The notes under the pieces are model-generated. The model had not been told where the DNA came from, did no database searches, and saw only the letters and a program-made list of their open reading frames with translations. The translations under genes and the position numbers were made by a program. DNA of 64,000 nt from Trichoplax adhaerens. Lineage: Eukaryota > Placozoa > Uniplacotomia > Trichoplacea > Trichoplacidae. Location of the stretch: contig NW_002060948.1 of the NCBI RefSeq assembly GCF_000150275.1, forward strand, positions 5,064,241 to 5,128,240, given 5' to 3'. Shown here one piece after another: positions 1-15,030 of the stretch. Position 1 is the stretch's first letter. Each line of letters starts with the position of its first letter.

Positions 1-135
1 TGATGAAAATATTTTAGAATTCTTTCTAGTTTAGTTTACAAATTACAGGACTAGTAGAACATTCCACTCCTCCTGTTTAGAGCTCTGTAAGGGCTGCTCT
101 TATTGGCTGTAGCCTTATATGTGAATTTCTATCGA

Positions 136-267
136 TTAAACTAGGCTTGATCTCCCAATTTTCTTGGTAAGCAAGGGCAACTCCAAGTTAATCTCCTGGC
201 TTGCAACAGAAACAACTTCTTCTACCTCTTCATCAGGTAATTTGAAATGAGACTTGTAAACTAGACC
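136..267 (-). CDS. Possible 3' terminal coding exon, unidentified gene
   Basis: On the minus strand an acceptor (TTTAG, just above position 267) opens a 43-codon frame that ends at the stop codon 136-138. The peptide begins GLVYKSHFKLPDEEVEEVV and ends LTKKIGRSSLV. It has an acidic stretch followed by a basic C-terminus and looks like the last exon of a conserved protein, but I do not recognise the family. No upstream exon that joins it in phase was found between 268 and the start of CPLANE2 at 678. A short minus-strand ATG frame (start 625) lies nearby but does not splice to it in frame. Either the gene's other exons lie inside CPLANE2 on the opposite strand, or this is a chance open frame. 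Confidence 0.3.
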   Translation of the reverse strand, partial: GLVYKSHFKLPDEEVEEVVSVASQEINLELPLLTKKIGRSSLV

Positions 268-677
268 CTAAAGTTAGACATAAGTTAACCGAGAATTATA
301 GCTTATGTAGGAGTGATTAACTTAGGAAATGCCTGCAAAGTATGTCGTTGATGTTAGCTTACACCTTTCACAATATTGTAGTGTTATAAAGGAAAGCATT
401 TATTAATTATTCTAATTGATGCGAATACAACTAGGGATAAAAAAGCAAAAAGTGAATGATGCATAATGTATGACAAGAAAGAAATAGTTTGGAATTTGCT
501 TGACACTCAATTTAGTAATAGACAGTTTCACTTTAACTTAGTTACCAATCCAGTAATGGCTGGTAAGCAGCTAACATCGATGCCAGTATGTGTTGACTAT
601 CTGTTTGCGCGCCCGTCTTTAACATGATTATGCCACAATTGCTCTGATGATAGGTAAATTACTGTACTAGTCGCTCG

Positions 678-3600
678 ATGATGGAATTATCTCCAGGCAA
701 GCTAATTGAACATGATTGGTATGAGAGTAATCAAGGCAGAGAATTTTTCAATTGTTTACTCAGAAAGCAGAAGCGAAGACAATTTGGTAAGGTTGAACTC
801 CAATGACAGTTAGAATAAACATCCATTGCATAATAAAGTACAACATCAAACAAAAACAGATTGAAAATGCATAGCTAATTCAAGCTTGAATACAACTTAT
901 GTATTACATATCAATCTTAATCTCAAATTGACCTGAAAAAAAATTCATTAAATCCATTTATAAGGTTAAGCTATTTCTGGGCAGTAGTTATTCGCTACCA
1001 ATTCATTATGATGGACTATCTCCATCAAGTTTAACAATAACTCTTCGTCCTTTCAGGTGTACTCGAAAGACCAACATTTCCTTTAGGGATGTCATCGGAA
1101 ATACAGTCTTATAAATTATTCTTATATGGGAAGGCTGGCGTAGGCAAGACCAGCTTAATTTGCAAGTTATGTGGTTTAGGTAATCGTGTATACTAACTTA
1201 AATTGGAACATTTGTTTTAGCATCAATGCATACTGTGGGATGCCGTTTGATTTTGTGCTCCTTACACTCTATTTTAAAAAAATGTAGTAGTAGAAGAAAT
1301 AGTCATTTTAAAGGCAATAATACAGTATATGTCAGTGCATATGCAACATATATAAGTATGGAGCATCTTGCAAATTGTGTATGATGAATAAACCATGGAT
1401 TGTTTAGTGAAACTTGACTGATATTAATTGATTGTTTGGCTACAAAATTTTAATATCAAATCAGTCAGGTAGACAAAGATTGAAAAGCAATATAGCAATA
1501 GTTGTCAATTGAAGTCTGTCTTTAATTTCATAAATTTTTGCATTATCAGTTGCAATTTGTCGTCATGGAGCCACTTGTAAACTGTTGGCATTGATTTAAT
1601 ATTATGTTAAAGTACTTAGAGACTTTCTGACAAAATTCAGTCATTCATATTGCACACCATGCAATACGAGAGATAAACATTCAACAAGCTCTAGGCTGTA
1701 TCATAATACAATTAAATAATATTTTACTGTTATGATCATAGTCAGCTGCTTTATGCTGGGAGAAAGCTTTTGCAAGCCTCATTCTCCATAAATACTTAAT
1801 TTGTGTGTCATCCCTTGATTATACTCTAGTGGTCTACTATATCATTCTATACATTACTATTTTTAATATCATTGTGAAATAAACAACATACGATGTACAT
1901 GCGTGCTAATATATCCAATTGTAAAATTATTTACCGTTGCTAGATATTCCTCAAATACACCATGAAACTCCAGGCTTACAAACATCTACTATTTATTGGC
2001 CGGCTAAGGTAGATAAATAAACAATTTTTTATTATCTGTAGTTTGCTTTTCTGTGCATCTACGTAATTACATGCGACAACGTAGCCGTGCTCTATATTCC
2101 TCTATATCAGCTCTTTTTAACTGCAAGTATATAGTACGAATAACTTTTAGTTTGACTATAGTTTTAACTGTATTTCTTTTCGTTTAGCTTGTCAACAGTA
2201 ACGAAGTGATTACATTTAAATTTATTTTGTACGACGTTGGAGAATTTGCATTAAAGAAATACAATCATTTTCTTCCAGTAAGTTGAACATCGATAAGCAT
2301 ACACTAAGATTTAAATTACGATTAAGAATGGCTTTATTGGATTTAATTTATTCGAAAATACTGGACCCATCACCCAGTAAAATATTCAATTTTTGACCCT
2401 TTTCTCCAGTAAATGATGGTTAGCTCTGCTCGCTAAATTGCATTTACAATCAAGATTCAATGCTGTGCTATGCACAAGTGTACTGTATGCAGTATTGCAT
2501 GTAACTGATGTTTTCAATTTTAATGTGCGTTACTATATACCGTTTCTGCTATGCTTAATTGCAAGTAAGCAAACCATCACGAAATTTTCGATCGTATAAC
2601 TCCGCAAAGAACTCGGTTGTTTGTGCTATAGTTACCATGGTCCCTACAACTCCTTACCGTACTAAACGGTATCCCTCACACGTGTACTGTAGTAACTACA
2701 GCAGTAGAATTTTAATAAGTGGATACGGAGTGCAACTAAAACCGTCAAGAGCCACAACTCTAGTCTTGCCATCTTGTCTAAGTAGATCGAAGAGCTCATT
2801 GCATCCTTCATGATGAAATAGGTGGGGAAGAATGGAGGTCTCCAATGTCTGTAGTATTCCTACCCATACCTACGGTACAGTCAGTACAGTACACTGCGTT
2901 AAACAGTACAGCACAGTATACCGTAACACTATATTGCACCGTACTAAACTATACTGTACAGGAGTAGTCCATTGTTGTAAATTAAATTTAAAAGTTGAAC
3001 AGACAACATTCAATTATCAATTTATGCCATGCATAGTGAAAAATGTTGAATCATTTAAGGCTAAACTCGATTGCTAAAACATTTTGCAACGATGTCGGAA
3101 GTGGGTTGCGGCTCGTATCTGATTTCAGAGTGAAATAAATTACAAATTTGTACCAGGGAACTTTGGGAGCCTCCTTAGCGCAGTAGGCAGCGCGTCAGTC
3201 TCATAATCTGAAGGTCGTGAGTTCGATCCTCACAGGGGGCAGGATTTTTTTGGTGAATTTTTTTTCCTTTCCTCCATTCTTTTTCCTGATCTCGATTTTA
3301 GGTCCAAATCAATAACCGTGAAAACTGTTAGCTATACGATTTCTAGATTTACGTTCAGAATTTATAGTTATATTGTCGCTTACCGTGACTATTCAGCAGC
3401 TAATTTCAATCGCTGAACGAGTCGCGTTAAATTAATTTACATAGTGCACGGTGGGCCACAACCTTGTCAAAATATCATTTTGTCAAGTTGCTGAAATTCA
3501 AGAATTTAATAGAAATTGGTTGTTTCTGTGTTTGCCTAACTTGAAAAGTAACCAACAATATTGAATAATTCACGGTGCTACTGTACGCAAAAATGTCCCT

Positions 3601-5634
3601 GAAATAGTAAATGACTAACGCGGGTCCACAGCGAGGTCACACCACTGGTTAATGATCAACTTTGAAACCTTTGACCGCTTCCGGATTGGTGTTAAAAAAG
3701 AGTCTGCCTGTAATAATATTACCCTTTAGGCCTTTACCCTTACTCTAGCAGCTAATTTCAATCGCTGAATCGGTTGACTGAATTAAATTATAAATTAGTA
3801 TGTATGGCCTGCTATTCAGCTGATTTTTCTGACATCGGTTTTACAGTTAGTTCCAAATCATCAAACTAAACCGTTGGACTATTTTATTTCCAGATTTGCA
3901 TTAAGAATCTTCAAATAATATTGCCGTTTACCATTACTGCAGTAGTTAATTTCAATAGCTGATCGAGTGGTGTTCAATTAGTATGTATGACCTACTATAT
4001 GTACAGTGTACAAGTTTACAGTGTATACTATATGTACGTTCATGCTATCGATTTCAGCCCAATCATTTTGGCTATTTCGTAATTGGATAAATGAATCAAG
4101 ATTCATTAATCATATACTATTATCAGTACTTAGTCATTGTGCTGATTTCCCTGACATTGGTTTTGTTCTGAATCATCAACTTTTAAACCATTGGCCATAC
4201 TATTGCCAAATTTTGCGTTAAGAATCTGTTATTATAATATCGTTTACCGTCATTTCAGATAATTCCAAATAGCTAAACGGGTGATGTTAAGTTAGCTGGA
4301 TTTGTCAGGCATTTTTGTCCATACTATTTTGTGATCGGTTAATACTTAATCCTTGGCCTAATTTCCTTGACATTGGTTATAGTTTCAAATTATTAGCTAT
4401 TTAACCCTGGGCTATGCTACTCCCAAATTGGGGTTAAGAATTTGTAATTATAGTGTCGTTTACCCTCACTTCAGTAATTTCAATCGCTGAAGGAGTGGTA
4501 TTAAATAGCCGCCATGTCAGCTGGTATGGTACTATTCGTGTTATCGATTTAGCAAGGCAATTTTGCTGACGCTACGTGTGTTTCATAATCGGATGAAAGA
4601 TATAAATGAATACTTAGTTATTGCACTCATAGATAAGTATCCCTATACACGTAAATGTTAAGAAGATACAGAAATTCAACTCAATGACTTCCGTCTTAGC
4701 TGTAGTACTGATATTGTGATCTATTAATTTATGAACAAATAATTAATTAATCTAGGCTTGCATAGAAAAAGTAGATGCTGTTATCTTTACCTTCTCGTTC
4801 GTTGACAGGTAAGTGTTGAAGACTAACCGACATACTGTACCTTATATACGTGTATACTCTTATTGTAGTTATATACGGTCACAGTAAAATGATTGCTTGT
4901 ATCACAATGATCATTAGCTTCTCCAATCAAGTCTATTTCGCTAGCAATTGCTAAATGAATAATTAAGTTACCCATTGTAGTAGTTCAACTGACATGACAA
5001 ACTGGTCATATCGTCTAGACAAAATAGAGAACAATCTAAGCCAGTGCCAATATTATACCAAAGTTAAATATCACATATTTTAATCACCAAGTTATTTTTT
5101 AACATTTAACTTTAAAATTGTTATTTTCAATTATCTAGGGCTAGCTTTGATGATCTTACAAATTCTGTGAGTGGTCTCATTTAAAGTCTAGTAGAAACTT
5201 CCCTTGTTGATTAATTTAAATGATACTAATTTTAAAACAATAACAGGTTGATAATTTAGCCTTGCCAGAAAAGTCGACGCTAAAAATTGTTGTTGGGACT
5301 AAATATCCGATCTTAACATCTAGATCTTAAAGCGTTATTTCAAACTCTCTGCATATTTATATAGTATTTATATTCTTTGCGATATTGAAACAGTATTGAT
5401 TAAAAGTGTCCTTAACGGGTTATAAAGTATGACCAATTCATGTATAGTGAAATTAGCGAGAGAGAATTACACGAATTTGAACAGGAAAGGAAAATAACTG
5501 CCTTCAAAATGAAGAATATTTGCTCTAAATTGCCTGACGGTAACTTAGATGCTTGGGCTAATATCCATGTAGGTGTAAAACTAGCTTCAGACTTATCAAC
5601 GATTCAAAATATTCTACAGTTGAAACAATATTAA
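678..5634 (+). CDS. CPLANE2: CPLANE2 / RSG1, ciliogenesis and planar polarity small GTPase
   Basis: Eight coding exons join in phase: 678-786, 1057-1179, 1944-2008, 2188-2277, 4756-4808, 5139-5166, 5247-5302, 5427-5634 (243 aa; human about 258). It encodes a Rab-like GTPase of the CPLANE complex, which in animals works with Fuzzy and Inturned at the ciliary base. Visible marks: a family N-terminal block (WYESNQGREFF, then LERP), the P-loop GKAGVGKT (residues 61-68), the switch I region with HETPGLQTSTIYWPAK, a G3 motif written DVGE (115-118) instead of DxxGQ, the typical FTFSFVDRASFDDL block, and G4 TKYD (174-177). The start is the first of two adjacent ATGs, after an in-frame stop at 651-653. 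The 2.5-kb intron 4 contains a tRNA gene and repeats. Intron 7 looks U12-type (separate entry). Family recognised from memory of its motifs. Confidence 0.9.
3169..3241 (+). tRNA. Elongator tRNA-Met (anticodon CAT)
   Basis: The gene is 73 bases long. Its 7-bp acceptor stem (GCCTCCT with AGGGGGC, one T-G pair) is followed by discriminator A at 3241. The A box (TAGCGCAGTAGG) and B box (GTTCGATCC) are intact. The anticodon loop CTCATAA places CAT at 3202-3204. The sequence is nearly identical to vertebrate elongator tRNA-Met and has no intron. A run of seven T at 3245-3251 is a Pol III terminator. It lies sense-oriented within intron 4 of CPLANE2. Confidence 0.97.
3245..3251 (+). terminator. RNA polymerase III T-run terminator of tRNA-Met
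   Basis: Seven consecutive T begin four bases after the tRNA 3' end, the usual Pol III stop signal. Confidence 0.85.
3370..4540 (+). repeat. Decayed tandem repeat family in CPLANE2 intron 4
   Basis: A block resembling TTACCGT-CACTTCAG-TAATTTCAATCGCTGAA-GAGTGGTGTTAAAT recurs near 3380, 3731, 3932, 4247 and 4468. The units are degenerate, spaced about 200-350 bp apart and all in the same orientation. Between them a second shared block (GACATTGGTTTT...AAATCATCAA) also recurs. This looks like an old tandem expansion or several copies of one non-autonomous element; no terminal repeats were seen. Confidence 0.6.
5303..5426 (+). other. Probable U12-type (minor spliceosome) intron, CPLANE2 intron 7
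   Basis: The donor reads ATATCC at 5303-5308, matching the first six bases of the U12 AT-type donor consensus. The branch site TCCTTAAC at 5409-5416 matches the U12 branch consensus closely, with its A about 12 bases before the exon. No GT donor keeps the conserved protein. The intron ends AAA (AT-AA) or, shifted one base, runs TA to AG; both choices give Lys175 of the G4 motif TKYD. Confidence 0.75.
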
Positions 5635-6989
5635 CACGCTTAAAAGAAACTAACGCTCTACTAATTTATCCTGGTACATTCTTAATATGTCTTTTTATCT
5701 ATTGACTAAGGATACTTCAACGTTCCTAAATAATCTCTGTGAACAACTACTTCATAGGGATCGGATAGCAGCCAGACATAGAATTAATTGATTATTGGTC
5801 ATGCATACACAAATCTCTATGTTCTTGGACAAACGCTCGTATCCAGTGCTGCAAAGCATAATCAGTAAAAGTCATATAGTGCTAAGCTTGAAATGTTTTG
5901 AGGTATTCACTCTTTGGCCTCAAATATTACTCCCGTGATACTAAATCAACGCTTAGCATTATTTCTGTAGAAAATAATTGTATAAAATGTATATATACTC
6001 GTATACGTATGTATACTGTAGGTAGTAACAATGTTGGTAAATAGACTTCTAACATTGTACAGTAAAATACTATCCGTTCATTTTATCTCATCCAGTATTG
6101 TAATAAAGCGTTACGTCAGATATGTTCATAGCAAATTGTACACTGATAACATTTGTTAAACAGGTAAATTTTATTATTCGCTGTTGCTTAATATAACAAT
6201 GATCGTTATATGTTAACGAGCGATTTTATGAAGTTTGTCCACAAACGTTTAAAAGTAATATCGATTGAATATAATGAAGACAACAGATTGAAATGGATGA
6301 TTATTTGGATTGTATACTTTTCGGCAATCCAGTATTAAATAAAATGAAACTGGCAAATTATATTAGCATATTATAGCTGAAAGCGCTACTTTATCATAGA
6401 TACGAGACTAATCACTACAAATTATGGTTTACTCCTACATACAATACTCTAAAAATAATAGCTTAAACATTCACAGATCAGTTAGAAATAGCTATATTGT
6501 GCAATATTGTAGTATTAATGTAACAGCAGTAGTAAGTAGTAGCTGCATCAGCAAGAAATAGTATAACAATTAATGTATAAAATTACTTCTATACATGCGT
6601 AGCATTATGGCAGTAAAGAAAACCTCTAGCGTAATCTATATATCTCAACAGGCATTACGAGTTACGTAATTAATGTTAAACACAATATGGCTCATTACAG
6701 ATTTTCTTAAGTAAGTGAAACGATCTACACCCATATCAATTAAATTTGATATCGCCTTTAACTTAAAAAATAGAAAAAAGCGAGAAATCTCCCCAAAGGA
6801 ATCTGTATGTCATTTTAATTATACGAGTTAAGGTATCTGAATTTGTCTATTAGCAATGACACTATAGCAGGACATTATTGATTCGACCATAGGATTTTCG
6901 CGATCAGTAAGACTAAATCTGCGGATCGTGAGCAGTCCCTACACTCAATTAGTATCTTTTTTTTTATCCTACACAATAAAAATAATCAA
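5635..6989. other. Spacer between convergent CPLANE2 and CDC42
   Basis: No coding exon recognised. It should hold the 3' UTRs of both genes. AATAAA at 6102-6107 is a candidate poly(A) signal for CPLANE2, about 470 bases after its stop. The rest is plain AT-rich DNA. Confidence 0.5.
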
Positions 6990-11880
<4,891 letters not shown>

Positions 11881-11929
11881 GCTTGTACTGTAGAGACTAC
11901 GCTGCCGCTTTAGGCTGCTACAGTCCATG

Positions 11930-12830
11930 GATGGTGTACAATGTACTGTATTCTACAGTACAGTACTGTCGCCATTTAGCATCCTGTACGGCTGTACAGT
12001 GTCTCCTGTCCAGCAGTACAGGATATGGAGTCGACTTTTCAGTACTGTACTGTACACTGTACAGCACTGGACTTTTCGTTCCGGGTCCGGACCAGATTAG
12101 GACCTCTGGGGCAATTATAGTACAGTGTACAGTACTGTACTGTACAATATAATGTATTCTAGTACTGGATATGGACAGGACTTTTCAGTACTGTCCTGTC
12201 GACTCTACAGTGTAAAGTCTGTCAAAGGGTATGTACTGTACTGTACTGTACTGTACACTGTACAGCACCGGACTTTTCGCTCCGGGTCTGGACCGGGATC
12301 AGAACCTTCAGGCAACTACAGTACAGTGTACTGTACACTGTACAGTAGTACTGGATATGGTGGACTGGACTTTCCAGTACCGTACTGTAGACTGACTCTA
12401 CAGTGTAGAGTCTGTAAAAAAAGGGTCTGGACTGTACTGTACGGTACTGTACACTGTACAGCACTGGACTTTTCGCTCCGGCTCCGGACCGGATCAGAAC
12501 CTTGGCCCAACTATACAGTAGGACAGCGTACTGTACAATATACTGTATTCTAGTACTGGATATGGACTGGACTTTCCAGTACTGTCCTGCAGACTCTACA
12601 GTGTAAAGTCTGTAAAAGGGCATGTACTGTACACTGTACTGTACTGTACTTTTTTCGCTCCATGTTCGGACCGGGATCAGAACAGTGGGGCAACTACAGT
12701 ACAGTGTACTGTAGTGTACTGTACAATATACTGTACTACACTACTGGAGAGATGGCACGATCTGTGAAGACCTGGAAAACTACAGTGTACAGTACCCTGT
12801 ACTGTGCTAGACTACTGTAATTAGGGCGTA
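11930..12830. repeat. GTAC-rich satellite, about 200-bp units
   Basis: About four units. The word GGACTTTTCG recurs at 12069, 12270 and 12466, with a weaker copy at 12651, giving steps of about 201, 196 and 185 bp. Each unit has a unique part (CGCTCCGGGTCCGGACC...CAGAACC) and a part built from alternating TACTG and CAGTA, so long stretches are self-complementary. Open frames on both strands here are products of the repeat, not genes. Confidence 0.85.
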
Positions 12831-13923
12831 ACCATTGTTTTATTTATTGATTATTTGGATATTTATATTTGTTAGTCAACCTGTGACGACAGCGGGGACA
12901 AATGGACAATCAATCATTTCTTGTCCGTTGTTGTCATTAGTCAATGGAAAGGGAATCTCCACGCCAGAATGGTGTACAACAACATGATGCATAATATGAT
13001 GGGTGTCATAAAGTACATTGGACCACGCTGGCAGTGCGCTAGTTTACTTTACTTTATCCAAGACAGGCTGAGACAAAGTAGAGTCTGTATGCAACTTGCA
13101 ACGCCAAAGGTGGCGGCACTACAATAATAGTATCATGGATGGATGTGGAGGAGGATTGAGCCCCTGGTGCCATCCAGTCACATACTGTATCTGTGTACCA
13201 TGTCAATGGATCCATTGATACGGTAATCGATTCATCATAATACGATAGCTTCAAAACCTTTCACAAGATGGACTTGTCCAAAAGAGAAATTGTCTTTTTT
13301 GCCAATTCCTCAATCCTGATACAGAGTACGCTCGAGACCCTAGTGTCCTATGGGATGATTATATAAATAAACTACTGTGCTGTACCTCCAGCATACACTA
13401 CTGTCATGGAGTAGTTTGCGCACTCCCTACGAGCCTACAGTATTGGAGACCCGAAAAGAATGTGACCAATGGAATGTGGAAAAGAAAATTTTCTTCCAGT
13501 ACATTATCGGTCAATATTGGCCCAGTAGAGTATTGTACTGGACCACTCATTAAAGCCAATTGTATAGTACTGTAGCTTGTACACGATTGTACCGTATGTA
13601 CTGTCAAAAGTAGGGCAATCAAAATGAATGGTGGACTAACTCAATTGATAGACTATTGCTAGCGAAATACGCTTTAAAATGTATACCAAAACGAATTTCA
13701 TTGCTACTTGTGACTACAACTGTGAAAGATCTCGATCCACGGTATGAATCACTATACAAATGAAATGGACGATCATTCAATCCAACAGACGAATAATACG
13801 AGTGTTCTCAAAATAATAAATAATCATTCAGATACGCGTACTTTTCAAAGTTCATGATAAAAGCGGTCTAAAAATATTGCTGAAAATGGATTAAGCCCAC
13901 GAAAGTGAAATGATACAAGTGGG

Positions 13924-14429
13924 GAGGCCAAGATCTACCCCCAAAAAGGTGAATCGACTGGTAGTATAATAACCTACAGCGGTATGTTCAGCAAAACTTA
14001 AAACTACTACAGTATACTGCCATACTTTACCAAGGGCATACTGCACTGTACTGGATCACACTCAGATCCACTCGACTTTCTGAGCGAAAGTGGACGGTCT
14101 TCTGTCCGTCCCCAACTAGACCACACAAAGCGCTGCAAACAGCAAATTTGGATAACAAGCGTGAGCAGTGAGCAGTGAGGCCAAGATCTACCCCCAAAAA
14201 GGTGAATCGACTGGTAGTATAATAACCTACAGCGGTATGTTCAGCAAAACTTAAAACTACTACAGTATACTGCCATACTTTACCAAGGGCATACTGCACT
14301 GTACTGGATCACACTCAGATCCACTCGACTTTCTGAGCGAAAGTGGACGGTCTTCTGTCCGTCCCCAACTAGACCACACAAAGCGCTGCAAACAGCAAAT
14401 TTGGATAACAAGCGTGAGCAGTGTAGTGT
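13924..14429. repeat. Near-perfect 253-bp tandem duplication
   Basis: The sequence starting GAGGCCAAGATCTACCC at 13924 begins again at 14177 and appears identical throughout by eye, ending at about 14423. The junction carries GTGAGCAGTGAGCAGTGAGG, a short repeat that could have mediated the duplication. Each unit also contains the inverted words GGACGG and CCGTCC. Confidence 0.93.
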
Positions 14430-14509
14430 ATCGTTTCAGACACAAGATTGACTTAAAATAACTAGCAAAATAGTCGACCCACTTATTTTGACTAGGTAGA
14501 ACGGCTTTG

Positions 14510-14650
14510 CCCTGTCCCTCCTCCCTTTCCTGGTTACGATGCCCGCGGGCGGAGATCGAAGATACTAACCATCCGGGCCCCGAGCTTCAGCCTTCGGACT
14601 CTGCGCTCTGGGCCTGCGTCACAGCCGTCACGATACGAGCAAAAGGCGTT
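14510..14650. other. Short GC-rich island
   Basis: About 140 bp containing CCCGCGGGCGGAGATCGAAG, ATCCGGGCCCCGAGC and the inverted pair CGTCACAGCCGTCACG, far richer in G and C than its flanks. It is not a recognisable tRNA, 5S or rRNA segment. It ends about 380 bp before the NOC2L start, so it could be promoter-related, or a SINE-like insertion. Confidence 0.5.
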
Positions 14651-15030
14651 TGCGTGTTTGTACTGTAGCGAATAGAGGGTAAATGGTGAATAAGTTTCCT
14701 ATACGATACTGTGCCTTGTGAGGTTAGCTAGTGTACTAGTATCTTACCTCTCCACATTACAGTACTTCAATTACAGTGCAAAGAAAAGCTTCTGATTCTA
14801 CTCGAATCTCCATGGTGTTCATGTGCCAACTTGTGCCTTCCAGAGCAGTTTTGCAAATTCAAATCAATGCGTAGACATTAGACAACGTCCAATCCATTGG
14901 TTGTAGCTGGCAATACATCTCCTAATTCAACTAGCTATCTACTCGACTTATCGTATCAAGCAGTAGTTAATAATAAGGTTCAGATCGTCGCCCACAATCG
15001 GTCAAACCAAATCACTGGCACGCCTGCAAG

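Noticed and set aside
545-625. Minus-strand ATG frame (MLKTGAQTDSQH...) as first exon for the 136-267 exon
   Set aside because: Its only donor (ATTG then GTAACT) leaves phase 2, while the terminal exon needs phase 0; no middle exon was found.
12125-12623. Open frames of 64-142 codons on both strands
   Set aside because: They are products of the GTAC satellite: both strands stay open because the repeat lacks stops in some frames, and the peptides are only VQYC/TVLY-type repeats.
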